Source: an uncultured Prevotella sp.
GTDB taxonomy: Bacteria > Bacteroidota > Bacteroidia > Bacteroidales > Bacteroidaceae
Assembly: GCA_946415245.1 (NCBI GenBank)
Contig: CAMKRS010000004.1
Span: 32,410-96,409 of the forward strand
Reading direction: 5' to 3'
DNA length: 64,000 nucleotides
Below are positions 48,047 to 56,827 of this stretch, one piece after another (position 1 is the first letter of the stretch; the number at the start of each line of letters is the position of its first letter). The notes below the pieces were generated by a model. That model saw only the letters and a list, made by a program, of their open reading frames with translations, did not search any database and was not told the origin of the DNA. Both the position numbers and the translations under genes were made by a program.

Positions 48047-48147
48047 TTTGTTGGTTTGTCCGGCAAATATACGCAAAAATTCCCGAAATGCTGCTTTTTT
48101 GCCTCGGGATTTATGTTTTATTGGGAAAAAAGTTCAGGATGCGAGGC
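48047..48147 (-). repeat. ~101-bp promoter/leader repeat, copy A
   Basis: Near-identical to 53288-53388 (about 8 mismatches by eye); directly upstream of a minus-strand start codon. Confidence 0.9.
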
Positions 48148-48273
48148 AAACGTCGAAAGACGTGGGGGTAAACGTCGAAGGTGATTTGGAAGCAGCCCAT
48201 ATTCTTCATACCTTTGCACTGTCAAAAGTCAAACGACGAAAACATAGTATTAACAATTTAAATAGTAAAAGTT

Positions 48274-48639
48274 ATGAAGAAAATGATTATCGCCCTCGTG
48301 GCAATGGTGATGATGGCAATGAGTACTAACGCTCAGAGTATTGACAACAACAGCAAGCTGACCTTCGATCGCATGGCAAGCTATCTGGAACTGACCGTCA
48401 ATCAGATAGAACCCGTGAAGAAGGCAATGGCTCAGTTCGACAACATGTTGGGAACCATCAACCAACAACAGGATGCCTCTATAGCTGGTGAGGCTTGGGA
48501 AACAATCCAGAATCGCCATAAGCAGACGATGAAGAAGATTCTCAGCGAGAAGCAGTATGACAAGTACGTGAAGACCCTCGACCTGACGGCCAAGAATACA
48601 GCCGAGCGCATCATGGATCAGCAGTTGGCCAACAGATAA
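48274..48639 (+). CDS. small secreted hypothetical protein
   Basis: Signal peptide MKKMIIALVAMVMMAMSTNAQ; no recognised domain. Confidence 0.7.
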   Translation: MKKMIIALVAMVMMAMSTNAQSIDNNSKLTFDRMASYLELTVNQIEPVKKAMAQFDNMLGTINQQQDASIAGEAWETIQNRHKQTMKKILSEKQYDKYVKTLDLTAKNTAERIMDQQLANR

Positions 48640-48742
48640 ACTCACTTGTATACACATACATTATTAATGTAGCATCTCTTCCGCATAGAGATTATGCGGG
48701 AGAGATTTTGTTATCTCAGGAATTATTCGTAAATTTGCAGCG

Positions 48743-49747
48743 ATGAAGAAGATACAGGTAAAAGATGTGTGGTTGTTCGTGGCGCAGGTGCTGCTGTTGT
48801 CGCTGACTCTGCTATCGCCAGGACTCATCAGCTATGTCACAAGCCACAACCCCCAATTGGCCTGGGAGTCGTTGACGGTATCAGCCTATTGGCTGGCTCC
48901 GGCTATTGTGGTCTATCTCCTTAACTTCTACCTGTGCGTCCCCCTATTGTGGTTCCGTCATCGTCGCTGGCAGTTCGTTGTAGCCAATATCGTTCTCATT
49001 TTGGCCACCAACGCCCATGTGATCTTTAAAGATTTCAAATCACTGCCCGATTATTTACTGGCAGGCTATTCCTCATTTCTGATTTTTGCCCTGCTCGTCA
49101 ATTTGATGGCTATCGGTATTGCCCTGAGCATCCGCTATGTCATGCGACAGAGCGAGAAGAAACAGAAAGAGGTAGAGGCGGAACTGGCATGGTTGAAGAA
49201 TCAGATCAATCCCCATTTCCTGTTTAATACCCTCAACAACATTTCCAGTCTGACGCAGATTGATGCTGACAAAGCCCAAGACACCGTGATGCAGTTGAGC
49301 GACCTACTGCGCTATGCGATGTATGAGACCAACAAGCCGAAAGTGCCGCTTGAGGGCGAAGTGGAGTTCATGCGTAACTACATCGAACTGATGAAACTGC
49401 GTTGTAATGAGATGACGACTGTTAATGGTCAATGGTCAATAGTCAATGGTCAATCAGAAGTAGCTCCTTTGCTCTTCATTTCTCTCATCGAGAACGCTTT
49501 CAAGCACGGTATGAACAGCAATGCACCAGCCACTATCGACATCAGTCTGACGCAGAAAGACGGTACACTCGTCTTCACTTCCGATAACACCAACAACCCC
49601 AAGCCCACCAAAGACCGCAGCGGTTCGGGCATCGGACTGGAGAACACCCGTCGCCGTCTGGATCTCCTCTATCAGGGTCGCTACCAATGGGAGCAGACCA
49701 TCACGCCAGAGAATATCTATCACGTCAAAATCACCCTTCAGCTATGA
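48743..49747 (+). CDS. LytS/YehU-type sensor histidine kinase
   Basis: WLKNQINPHFLFNTLNNISSL, FISLIENAFKHG, GIGLENTRRRLDLLY. Confidence 0.93.
   Translation: MKKIQVKDVWLFVAQVLLLSLTLLSPGLISYVTSHNPQLAWESLTVSAYWLAPAIVVYLLNFYLCVPLLWFRHRRWQFVVANIVLILATNAHVIFKDFKSLPDYLLAGYSSFLIFALLVNLMAIGIALSIRYVMRQSEKKQKEVEAELAWLKNQINPHFLFNTLNNISSLTQIDADKAQDTVMQLSDLLRYAMYETNKPKVPLEGEVEFMRNYIELMKLRCNEMTTVNGQWSIVNGQSEVAPLLFISLIENAFKHGMNSNAPATIDISLTQKDGTLVFTSDNTNNPKPTKDRSGSGIGLENTRRRLDLLYQGRYQWEQTITPENIYHVKITLQL
49421..49455 (+). repeat. heptamer repeat (GTCAATG)x5
   Basis: GTTAATG GTCAATG GTCAATA GTCAATG GTCAATC in frame within the kinase (VNGQWSIVNGQ). Confidence 0.95.
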
Positions 49748-50466
49748 TACCTATGACCTGCATGATTGTTGATGACGAGCCTTTGGCCGTCCGCCTCTTG
49801 GAGTCGTATGTTGAGAAGACGCCTGACCTCCAGTTGTTGGCCTCCTTCACAGACTCCATCACTGCCATCAACGCCATCAAGGCGCAGAAGCCCAACCTGC
49901 TGTTCCTTGATATCCAGATGCCGAATATCGACGGAATGGAATTAGCCCATAGTCTGCCGGAAGAGACGCGTGTGATCTTTACCACTGCTTTTAAGGAATA
50001 TGCTTTCGAAAGCTATGAGGTGAATGCACTCGACTTCTTGCTGAAACCTATTCGTTACAACAAGTTCCTCGCAGCCGTCGAAAAAGCCAGGAAATTATAT
50101 CAGCAAGAACCCGTTGCCCAGCCTCAACAGCCCAATACCGTCTTTATCCGCGTCGATGGTGAATGGCGCAACATATCCATCGACCAGATCACCTACGTCA
50201 ATGGTATGAAAGACTATGTGCTGTTCTATCTCGACAACGAGCCCAAGGCGCTGATATCCCATCTGACGATGAAAGCCGTTGAGGACATGTTACCCAAAGA
50301 CCGCTTCCTACGCATCCATCGCTCCTATATCATTGCCGTTGATAAGATTCAGAAGGTTGACCGCAACGATTGTGTCTACATCGGCAAGGAAATCATCCAT
50401 ATTCCTGACGGCTACTTACAAACCTTCCGTCAATTCCTCGAAACCCGTTCAATAGAAAAGAGATAA
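49744..50466 (+). CDS. LytTR family response regulator
   Basis: CMIVDDEPLAVRLLESYV, LLFLDIQMPNIDGMELA, LytTR C-terminus RFLRIHRSYIIAVDKI. Confidence 0.95.
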   Translation: MIPMTCMIVDDEPLAVRLLESYVEKTPDLQLLASFTDSITAINAIKAQKPNLLFLDIQMPNIDGMELAHSLPEETRVIFTTAFKEYAFESYEVNALDFLLKPIRYNKFLAAVEKARKLYQQEPVAQPQQPNTVFIRVDGEWRNISIDQITYVNGMKDYVLFYLDNEPKALISHLTMKAVEDMLPKDRFLRIHRSYIIAVDKIQKVDRNDCVYIGKEIIHIPDGYLQTFRQFLETRSIEKR

Positions 50467-50469
50467 GAT

Positions 50470-52095
50470 ATGAAAATGAGAAAAAGACTTATACTATTTA
50501 TCACTTTTGCAACGCTACTGACAACAGGATATGCTCAGGGGTTCAAGAATCCTGTGCTGCCGGGATTTCATGCCGACCCAAGCGTGTGCAGGGCGGGAGA
50601 TGACTTCTATCTTGTAAACAGCACGTTTCAGTATTTCCCTGGCGTGCCGGTGTTCCACTCGAAAGATCTCATCCATTGGGAACAGGTGGGAAACTGTCTG
50701 ACACGACCCTCGCAGGTGGACTTGAAGGGCACCGACGGCAACAGCGGCATCTACGCACCAACCATCCGCTACCACAAAGGGCGGTTCTATATGGTGACAA
50801 CGGTGTTCCCCTCGCGCCGTCACTTCTACGTGTGGACAGACAATCCCGCTGGGGAGTGGTCGGAGCCTATCGTGATTGACTTCGCCATCGGCAGCTGCGA
50901 CCCCACGCTCTATTGGGAGGATGATAAGTGCTATTTCCTGTGGAAGGAGGGCGACATCAAGATATGCGAGATTGACGTAGAGACGGGTAAGCAAATGGGC
51001 GAGATTCACCATCTGGGAACGGGCCTTGGCGGACGTTATCCTGAGGGACCGCACATCTACAAAAAGGATGGTTACTACTATCTGCTGCTGGCAGAAGGAG
51101 GCACGGAGCACGGCCATCATGTGAACATCCTACGCAGTCGCAGTCTCTTCGGTCCCTACGAACCGAACCCAGCCAATCCCATTCTCTCGCACTTCAATAT
51201 GAAGATGCAGAACAGTCCGATTCAGGGGCTTGGACATGCTGATCTGGTACAGGCTCCAGACGGTTCTTGGTGGATGATATGTCTGGGCTATCGCACCAGC
51301 GGCTATCTGCAGCATGTCATGGGCCGCGAGACAATGCTGGCACCCGTGAAATGGGAAGCAGGTGAATGGCCTGTGGTGAATGGCGATGGCACGTTGCAGA
51401 TAGACATGCAATGCAAGACGCTGCCTTTGGTGCCGATGGCGCCAGAACCTGTGAGAGAAGAATTTAACTACGTCAAGCGTGATGCCCCTGCTGATAGCTA
51501 CCATTCTTTGGGACTGCCAATGGGCTGGATGAGTCTCTGCAATCCCGATTATACCAAATACTCGCTGACAGAACGCAAGGGATTCCTGCGCCTCCGTCCC
51601 AGCACGATTGACCTCAGTGAGACAGCTAATCCAACCTTTGTGGCTCGCCGTCAGACAGAACTGAACTTCACTGCTACTGCGCTGTTCGACCTCTCACACC
51701 TCACAGAAGGTATGCAGGCTGGTATCACCGCCTATGCGGCTGCGCTGAACCATTATGATGTGGTGGCAGAGCGTCGCAACGGAAAACTTTTCGTTAAGTC
51801 AAATGTCCGCCTTGGACAGACCAATCATAGTGAGCGGGAGATAGGATTAACTGGCAAAAGTGTCTATCTGCGCATTACCTCCGATCGTGACTTCTACTAT
51901 ATGATGGTATCGGAGAACGGCACAGATTTCACCACTTTGGCCAAGATGGAATACCGTTTCCTCAGCACAGAAACCATTGGTGGTTTCACTGGTGTCATGC
52001 TCGGCCTCTTTGCGCAGAGCAACCAGAAGAATGACCTAGGATATGTGGATGTGGATTGGTGTGAAACATACGACTCACGGAAACTGGTCCCGTGA
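50470..52095 (+). CDS. GH43 family glycosidase (beta-xylosidase/arabinofuranosidase type)
   Basis: FKNPVLPGFHADPSVCRAGDDFYLVNSTFQYFPGVPVFHSKDLIHW; C-terminal beta-sandwich. Confidence 0.92.
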   Translation: MKMRKRLILFITFATLLTTGYAQGFKNPVLPGFHADPSVCRAGDDFYLVNSTFQYFPGVPVFHSKDLIHWEQVGNCLTRPSQVDLKGTDGNSGIYAPTIRYHKGRFYMVTTVFPSRRHFYVWTDNPAGEWSEPIVIDFAIGSCDPTLYWEDDKCYFLWKEGDIKICEIDVETGKQMGEIHHLGTGLGGRYPEGPHIYKKDGYYYLLLAEGGTEHGHHVNILRSRSLFGPYEPNPANPILSHFNMKMQNSPIQGLGHADLVQAPDGSWWMICLGYRTSGYLQHVMGRETMLAPVKWEAGEWPVVNGDGTLQIDMQCKTLPLVPMAPEPVREEFNYVKRDAPADSYHSLGLPMGWMSLCNPDYTKYSLTERKGFLRLRPSTIDLSETANPTFVARRQTELNFTATALFDLSHLTEGMQAGITAYAAALNHYDVVAERRNGKLFVKSNVRLGQTNHSEREIGLTGKSVYLRITSDRDFYYMMVSENGTDFTTLAKMEYRFLSTETIGGFTGVMLGLFAQSNQKNDLGYVDVDWCETYDSRKLVP

Positions 52096-52100
52096 GTCGT
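52070..52100 (+). terminator. hairpin terminator overlapping GH43 3' end
   Basis: ACGACTCACGG - AAACTGGTC - CCGTGAGTCGT TTGCTT. Confidence 0.75.
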
Positions 52101-52104
52101 TTGC

Positions 52105-52614
52105 TTAATTCTTCAGCAGATATTTAATGATGAGATATCCACCGATGATCTGAAGCAGCAGGCCAGGCCAGCCGACGGTGAAATCGGCGATGGTGGCAGC
52201 AATACCGCCAGTGAGAATTAACTCACCGAGTGCTCCAATGGCTTTTGTTACAAGTATGACACCGATGAGAATTGGCAGACTGATGGTCTTGAAGTGCTGA
52301 GCAGCCAGTCCCGCAACAAGGGCAAGTACAGCGAGCTTCATCGTCATCACGGGCAGTACCTCGGTGGCAGGCATACCTGTCAGTAGATGATTCACCAGCG
52401 GCGAAGCCAGCGCTGCGAGCAGTCCCGTCTTCCAGCCGAACTTATAGGCTCCGACGAGGATGACCAATGACAGGGGCGAGAAGATGATACCGCCCTGTGG
52501 GATGAGGTGGAACACCTGAGGCAATACCAGATTGCAAGCTACGAATATCGCTGCCCACATATAGGTCTTTGCCTCGTCATAATTCAATGTGTAAAGTCTT
52601 ACTGTTGCTTCCAT
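52105..52614 (-). CDS. ECF transporter S component-like membrane protein
   Basis: NLVLPQVFHLIPQGGIIFSPLSLVILVGAYKFGWKTGLLAALASPLVNHLLTGMP. Confidence 0.65.
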   Translation of the reverse strand: MEATVRLYTLNYDEAKTYMWAAIFVACNLVLPQVFHLIPQGGIIFSPLSLVILVGAYKFGWKTGLLAALASPLVNHLLTGMPATEVLPVMTMKLAVLALVAGLAAQHFKTISLPILIGVILVTKAIGALGELILTGGIAATIADFTVGWPGLLLQIIGGYLIIKYLLKN

Positions 52615-52666
52615 ATCGTTGATTGTTTAATTAGAAATTCACGTTGATACCGCCCGAGACCAAGGC

Positions 52667-53284
52667 CTACTCGTATTCTTCAGGCTTCTTGGGCAACAAC
52701 GGTTTTATCTCACGTTCAAAGATACCCTTTTCAACAATTCTATAGTGCGGGCGATATGCCTCACGGTATTCAGGAGAATGGCTGATGGCATATTTCCCAA
52801 CAGTGAGGATGCTGTCAATAAACGCACGGTCTTGTCCCGAGCGGGAGAGCCCAAGTTCCATCTGGTCAATCGTACTAATAATCTTGTGCCATTCGTCACG
52901 CCAAGACTCAACAGAAGGACGCTTCTCTGAATTTGCGCTACGGATAAAGGCATCAAGCAGTAAGTCTTCCGTTATCAGATTCTCCTTGATGGCTCTGATG
53001 CTGACACGAATGTACTGACCATTAACACCACATGACTCATAATACCAAGGCATCAAATCATCAAGACTGGTCGTTTGCAACTCCTCGTCAAGATACGCCT
53101 TTACCCTCTGCCTGTCAGACACCAGGTGCTCGGCTCCCATATAGTCCTGAAAACACGACTTGTAGATGTCTAACAGCCGGGACTCTGGATAAGTCTCCAT
53201 CTGTCTGCTGACAAAACCACGTATATCCTGTGCAGGAAGCATATAGGGAAACAGCATGGCACAAAAGAAGAGTATTACTTTCAT
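52667..53284 (-). CDS. secreted hypothetical protein
   Basis: Signal peptide MKVILFFCAMLFPYMLPAQ; no recognised domain. Confidence 0.65.
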   Translation of the reverse strand: MKVILFFCAMLFPYMLPAQDIRGFVSRQMETYPESRLLDIYKSCFQDYMGAEHLVSDRQRVKAYLDEELQTTSLDDLMPWYYESCGVNGQYIRVSIRAIKENLITEDLLLDAFIRSANSEKRPSVESWRDEWHKIISTIDQMELGLSRSGQDRAFIDSILTVGKYAISHSPEYREAYRPHYRIVEKGIFEREIKPLLPKKPEEYE

Positions 53285-53287
53285 TTC

Positions 53288-53388
53288 TTTGTTGGTTTGT
53301 CCGGCAAATATACGCAAAAAATCCCGAAGTGCTGCTATTTTGCCTCGGGATTTATGTTTTATTGGGAAATTCTTTCAGGATACGAGGC
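53288..53388 (-). repeat. ~101-bp promoter/leader repeat, copy B
   Basis: See copy A; contains TCCCGA/TCGGGA hairpin and TATATTTG on minus strand. Confidence 0.9.
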
Positions 53389-53396
53389 CCGCAGGC

Positions 53397-54890
53397 TTAT
53401 CTTACGGTTGTAAATGGCTCGTCGAGGGTGAAAGTTCGCTCATATCCCTTCGTCTTTACGGTGTAGGTATTGCCAATTTTGAAGGCTGGACTGCTGACGA
53501 GACTGGCACTGCGACGTAAGGAGAAGGGGATGGTAACGGTATTGATCTGTTTGCCGTTGCCATCATAGATATAGATAGGTTCATTCTTTACAACGTTAAG
53601 TCCGATAAGGAGGGCTGTGGGTTGTTTGGCATCCTCGTTGGAGGGCACAGAAGGCATTTCACCCATCCCACCTCCGACGGAGAAGATGGTGCCGCCTTCA
53701 ACGACAAGAGGCGCAAAGTCGCAATCAAGTCCCTCTTCGGGCGAGCCTACCTGACTCCAAGCGTAAACGGTACCCCCTCGGATGATGATGGCAGGGGTGG
53801 TATCCTCTTGGTTGTTGTTGCCGCCAAAGGGCATGAAGAAACCACCCTTCGGATTGGAGTCGACGGCGTCGTTACCCATGCTTCTGGCGATGACATTGGC
53901 ATCGTTAAACTCGATGGTGGCATTGGCGTTGATGGCGTCATCAGTGGTCTGCACGTCCACATTACCACCATTGAAGATGACGCCCTCCTTGCCCTCGATG
54001 CCTTCGGCACCAGCCGTAGAGGTCCTGACGGTTATGTTGCCGCTGTTGATCGTGATTTTGCCCTTCGAGGCAATGCCCTTGGTGGATGCAACATACTTAT
54101 GCTTACCTGCAAAGCCACCACCGAAGCCTTCAAAACCGTCCTCGTTGGTGCTATCGTTTTCCTCAGGACGCATTCCACCGAAATTAGGAAAACCTTCGCC
54201 AGGGAAACCTCCACCAGGAAATCCGCCACCGAAATCAGGTCTGGGAAAGTTTCCAAAGTCAGGCATCCCGCCGCCAAAATTCGGCATACCACCTCCGAAA
54301 TCCGGCATTCCACCGCCGCCGAAGCCGAAGGGCTTTTCGCCAAGATTGTCGCCTGAGGTCGTCACATTGAGGGTGAGTTCCTCGATAGTGATATCTTTCT
54401 TGGTCTTGATGCCGCGACAACCGTCGCCCGTAGCGATGATATTGAGTGTACCTTTGCCAGAAAGCAACAGCTTGTCCTTTGCCCAAATGGTGGCAGCCTT
54501 GTGGTTGGCGGTATCGTTGCAGGCAGTGATGGTCAGCGTATTGTTCGTACCCTTCGCGGCTACGACCTCCACCTTCTTCTTATTCTTCAAATCGAGAGGG
54601 GCCCCTTCTTGACTGGTCAGCGTCAGACCGTCAAGTTCTATTTTAGCCTTGCCAGCGGTCTTCAGGGTGAGTTGTCCGTTGTCACTCTTGCCCATCAGAC
54701 GGAGGGTGAGTTTATGCTCTTTGTACAAACTCTCTATGTTCACGTTAGCACCATCGACGATGACATTCACACTGTCCTTGGTATTCTGCTTTACCTCCGC
54801 TTTTGCGCCATTGTAACGGATGGTGATATCCTCTGCATAACACATACTGGCCATCATCAGGGTCAGTATCCACAATAGGTTTCTTTTCAT
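53397..54890 (-). CDS. secreted carbohydrate-binding domain-containing protein with Gly-rich MPDFGGG repeats
   Basis: Signal peptide MKRNLLWILTLMMASMCYA; IELDGLTLTSQEGAPLDLKNKKKVEV; GGMPDFGGGMPNFGGGMPDFGNFPRPDFGGGFPGGGFPGEGF. Confidence 0.75.
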   Translation of the reverse strand: MKRNLLWILTLMMASMCYAEDITIRYNGAKAEVKQNTKDSVNVIVDGANVNIESLYKEHKLTLRLMGKSDNGQLTLKTAGKAKIELDGLTLTSQEGAPLDLKNKKKVEVVAAKGTNNTLTITACNDTANHKAATIWAKDKLLLSGKGTLNIIATGDGCRGIKTKKDITIEELTLNVTTSGDNLGEKPFGFGGGGMPDFGGGMPNFGGGMPDFGNFPRPDFGGGFPGGGFPGEGFPNFGGMRPEENDSTNEDGFEGFGGGFAGKHKYVASTKGIASKGKITINSGNITVRTSTAGAEGIEGKEGVIFNGGNVDVQTTDDAINANATIEFNDANVIARSMGNDAVDSNPKGGFFMPFGGNNNQEDTTPAIIIRGGTVYAWSQVGSPEEGLDCDFAPLVVEGGTIFSVGGGMGEMPSVPSNEDAKQPTALLIGLNVVKNEPIYIYDGNGKQINTVTIPFSLRRSASLVSSPAFKIGNTYTVKTKGYERTFTLDEPFTTVR

Positions 54891-55023
54891 GTTTTTTGTC
54901 CTTATTTGCTTGTTTGACGAACAAAGACCGAAAAAGTTTATCGAGGCGCTCAAATGTGAATAATACGTTTTTGGAACTTTTTAGATGGCTTTTTAGAAGA
55001 AAAGCAGTACCTTTGCAGCCGAA

Positions 55024-55824
55024 ATGGCAATACAAGATGCAATATTCAGACGCTCAGAATTATTGCTGGGCAATGAGGTGATGGAACGCATCGCCCAGAA
55101 ACGCGTGATCATCTTCGGCGTGGGCGGTGTAGGCTCGTGGTGCGCTGAAAGTCTGGTGCGAAGTGGTATCAGACAGTTGACGATTGTGGACAGCGACCGC
55201 GTGTGCATCACCAATATCAACCGTCAGTTGATGGCCACAACGAAGACCGTAGGACAGGTGAAGGTGGAAGCGCTGAAAGAGCGTCTGCTCAGCATCAATC
55301 CCTCAGCAGAGATTACGGCGTTGCAGAAGATCTTCTCGCAAGAGACTGCTGAGGAGTTCGATCTTGATAGCTACGATTACATCATCGATGCCATCGATTC
55401 TTTGAAGGATAAGGCACTACTGATTCTGATGGCTTGCCGTACAAAGGCAAAGTTCTACTCTTCGATGGGGGCCGCTCTGAAATTAGATCCTACACGCATC
55501 AAGATCACAGAGTTCTGGAAGGTGCAAGGCGACCCACTCGCCCGTGCTTTGAGAAAAAAGTTCAAATCGCAGAAGCAGTTCCCAAAGCGTAAATTCCAAT
55601 GCATTTATAGTGATGAACTATTGGAGAACAAAGGCCACAATGCCACCTGCGGCACCGAGCAATGTATGTGCCCCAAAGCGAAAAATGGTCCAGGCGACCA
55701 AAGTCTCCTGAACCATGAATGGTGTTCTGCGAAAGCTCAGATCAACGGTACCCTGGCTCACATCACCGCCATCTTTGGATTTATGTTGGCGGGATTAGTG
55801 ATCCAAGACATTACGACGGCTTAG
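55024..55824 (+). CDS. tcdA: tRNA threonylcarbamoyladenosine dehydratase-like ThiF family protein
   Basis: FRRSELLLGNEVMERIAQKRVIIFGVGGVGSWCAESLVRSGI. Confidence 0.92.
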   Translation: MAIQDAIFRRSELLLGNEVMERIAQKRVIIFGVGGVGSWCAESLVRSGIRQLTIVDSDRVCITNINRQLMATTKTVGQVKVEALKERLLSINPSAEITALQKIFSQETAEEFDLDSYDYIIDAIDSLKDKALLILMACRTKAKFYSSMGAALKLDPTRIKITEFWKVQGDPLARALRKKFKSQKQFPKRKFQCIYSDELLENKGHNATCGTEQCMCPKAKNGPGDQSLLNHEWCSAKAQINGTLAHITAIFGFMLAGLVIQDITTA

Positions 55825-56531
55825 TCTTCCTTAACTATCGGATAAAGTTCAATAAACTCGCCCTGATGGTTCTGACCGTCATTGATGAGTTCTGCGAATT
55901 TCTGGCCAACGGTCTCGATATCGTGGAAGCCGGGAAGCGCCATATTGCCGTTCAGATCAGTGGTCGTAGGACCTGGGTGAACGGAAAATATCTCCACAGG
56001 CGTATTGCTCTGTTGGAATTCAATGGCCATCACACCCATCATCGCATTCTGTGCTGCCTTGCTGGCCACGTATGCCAGCGGATGCCAGTAAGGACTGATC
56101 TCTGAGGGCACGGTGACGTTGGCGATACGACCAGCGTTCTTGGCAATCAGCGGTATCAGCGCCTTGGTGAGGGCGAAGGTACCGATGAAGTTCACATCAA
56201 GCGTCTCACGAATGACACTGATCTCTGTATGCTCGCTGTCCACACTCATATCGCCAGGAATACCGGCATTGTTCACGAGCAGAGTCAGCTCCGGATATTT
56301 CTCGTTGATCTCCTTGGCAGCCTTTTCGATGCCATCGAGGTCTTTCAGTTCGATATTCACCCATCCAAGCACATCGATGCCCTGAGCTTTCAACTCACTG
56401 ATGGCTTTCTCTGCACGCTGCCCATCACGTGCGCCGATAATCACTTGCCAGCCGCTGAGGCCGAGGTGTTTTGCAATTCCATAGCCGATGCCTTTATTGG
56501 CACCTGTTACTAATACAGTCTTTTTACTCAT
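55821..56531 (-). CDS. SDR family oxidoreductase
   Basis: VLVTGANKGIGYGIAKHLG, LVNNAGIPG, YVASKAA. Confidence 0.92.
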   Translation of the reverse strand: MSKKTVLVTGANKGIGYGIAKHLGLSGWQVIIGARDGQRAEKAISELKAQGIDVLGWVNIELKDLDGIEKAAKEINEKYPELTLLVNNAGIPGDMSVDSEHTEISVIRETLDVNFIGTFALTKALIPLIAKNAGRIANVTVPSEISPYWHPLAYVASKAAQNAMMGVMAIEFQQSNTPVEIFSVHPGPTTTDLNGNMALPGFHDIETVGQKFAELINDGQNHQGEFIELYPIVKED

Positions 56532-56827
56532 TTCTTATCTTTTTTGGTTGGTTTTACTTCCTTTGCCTCGTACTTGATTTTTTTAAAACCCTCGATGATG
56601 GCGGGAACGGTGGTCTTGTCTGCATCATACTCGATGGTAACGGTTTTGTCGTCGAGGTTGGTTTTGATGCTCTTGATACCCTTCTCGAAGCGGATGTTCT
56701 CCTTAATCTTCTTCTCACAGTTGGCGCAATGCATCTGTGGATTGGTGGTCAGTACAACGGTCTTGACATCTTTGCCAAAGCAACTTCCTGCTATGGCCAA
56801 TGCAATGAATAATGCTTTTGTTCTCAT
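56528..56827 (-). CDS. secreted heavy-metal-associated (HMA) domain protein
   Basis: Signal peptide; MHCANCEKKIKENIRFEKGIKSI. Confidence 0.88.
   Translation of the reverse strand: MRTKALFIALAIAGSCFGKDVKTVVLTTNPQMHCANCEKKIKENIRFEKGIKSIKTNLDDKTVTIEYDADKTTVPAIIEGFKKIKYEAKEVKPTKKDKK

Noticed and set aside
53622-54612. Two long plus-strand ORFs with Pro/Gly-rich sequence
   Set aside because: Antisense of the Gly-rich carbohydrate-binding protein; long open frames result from repetitive GC-rich codons.
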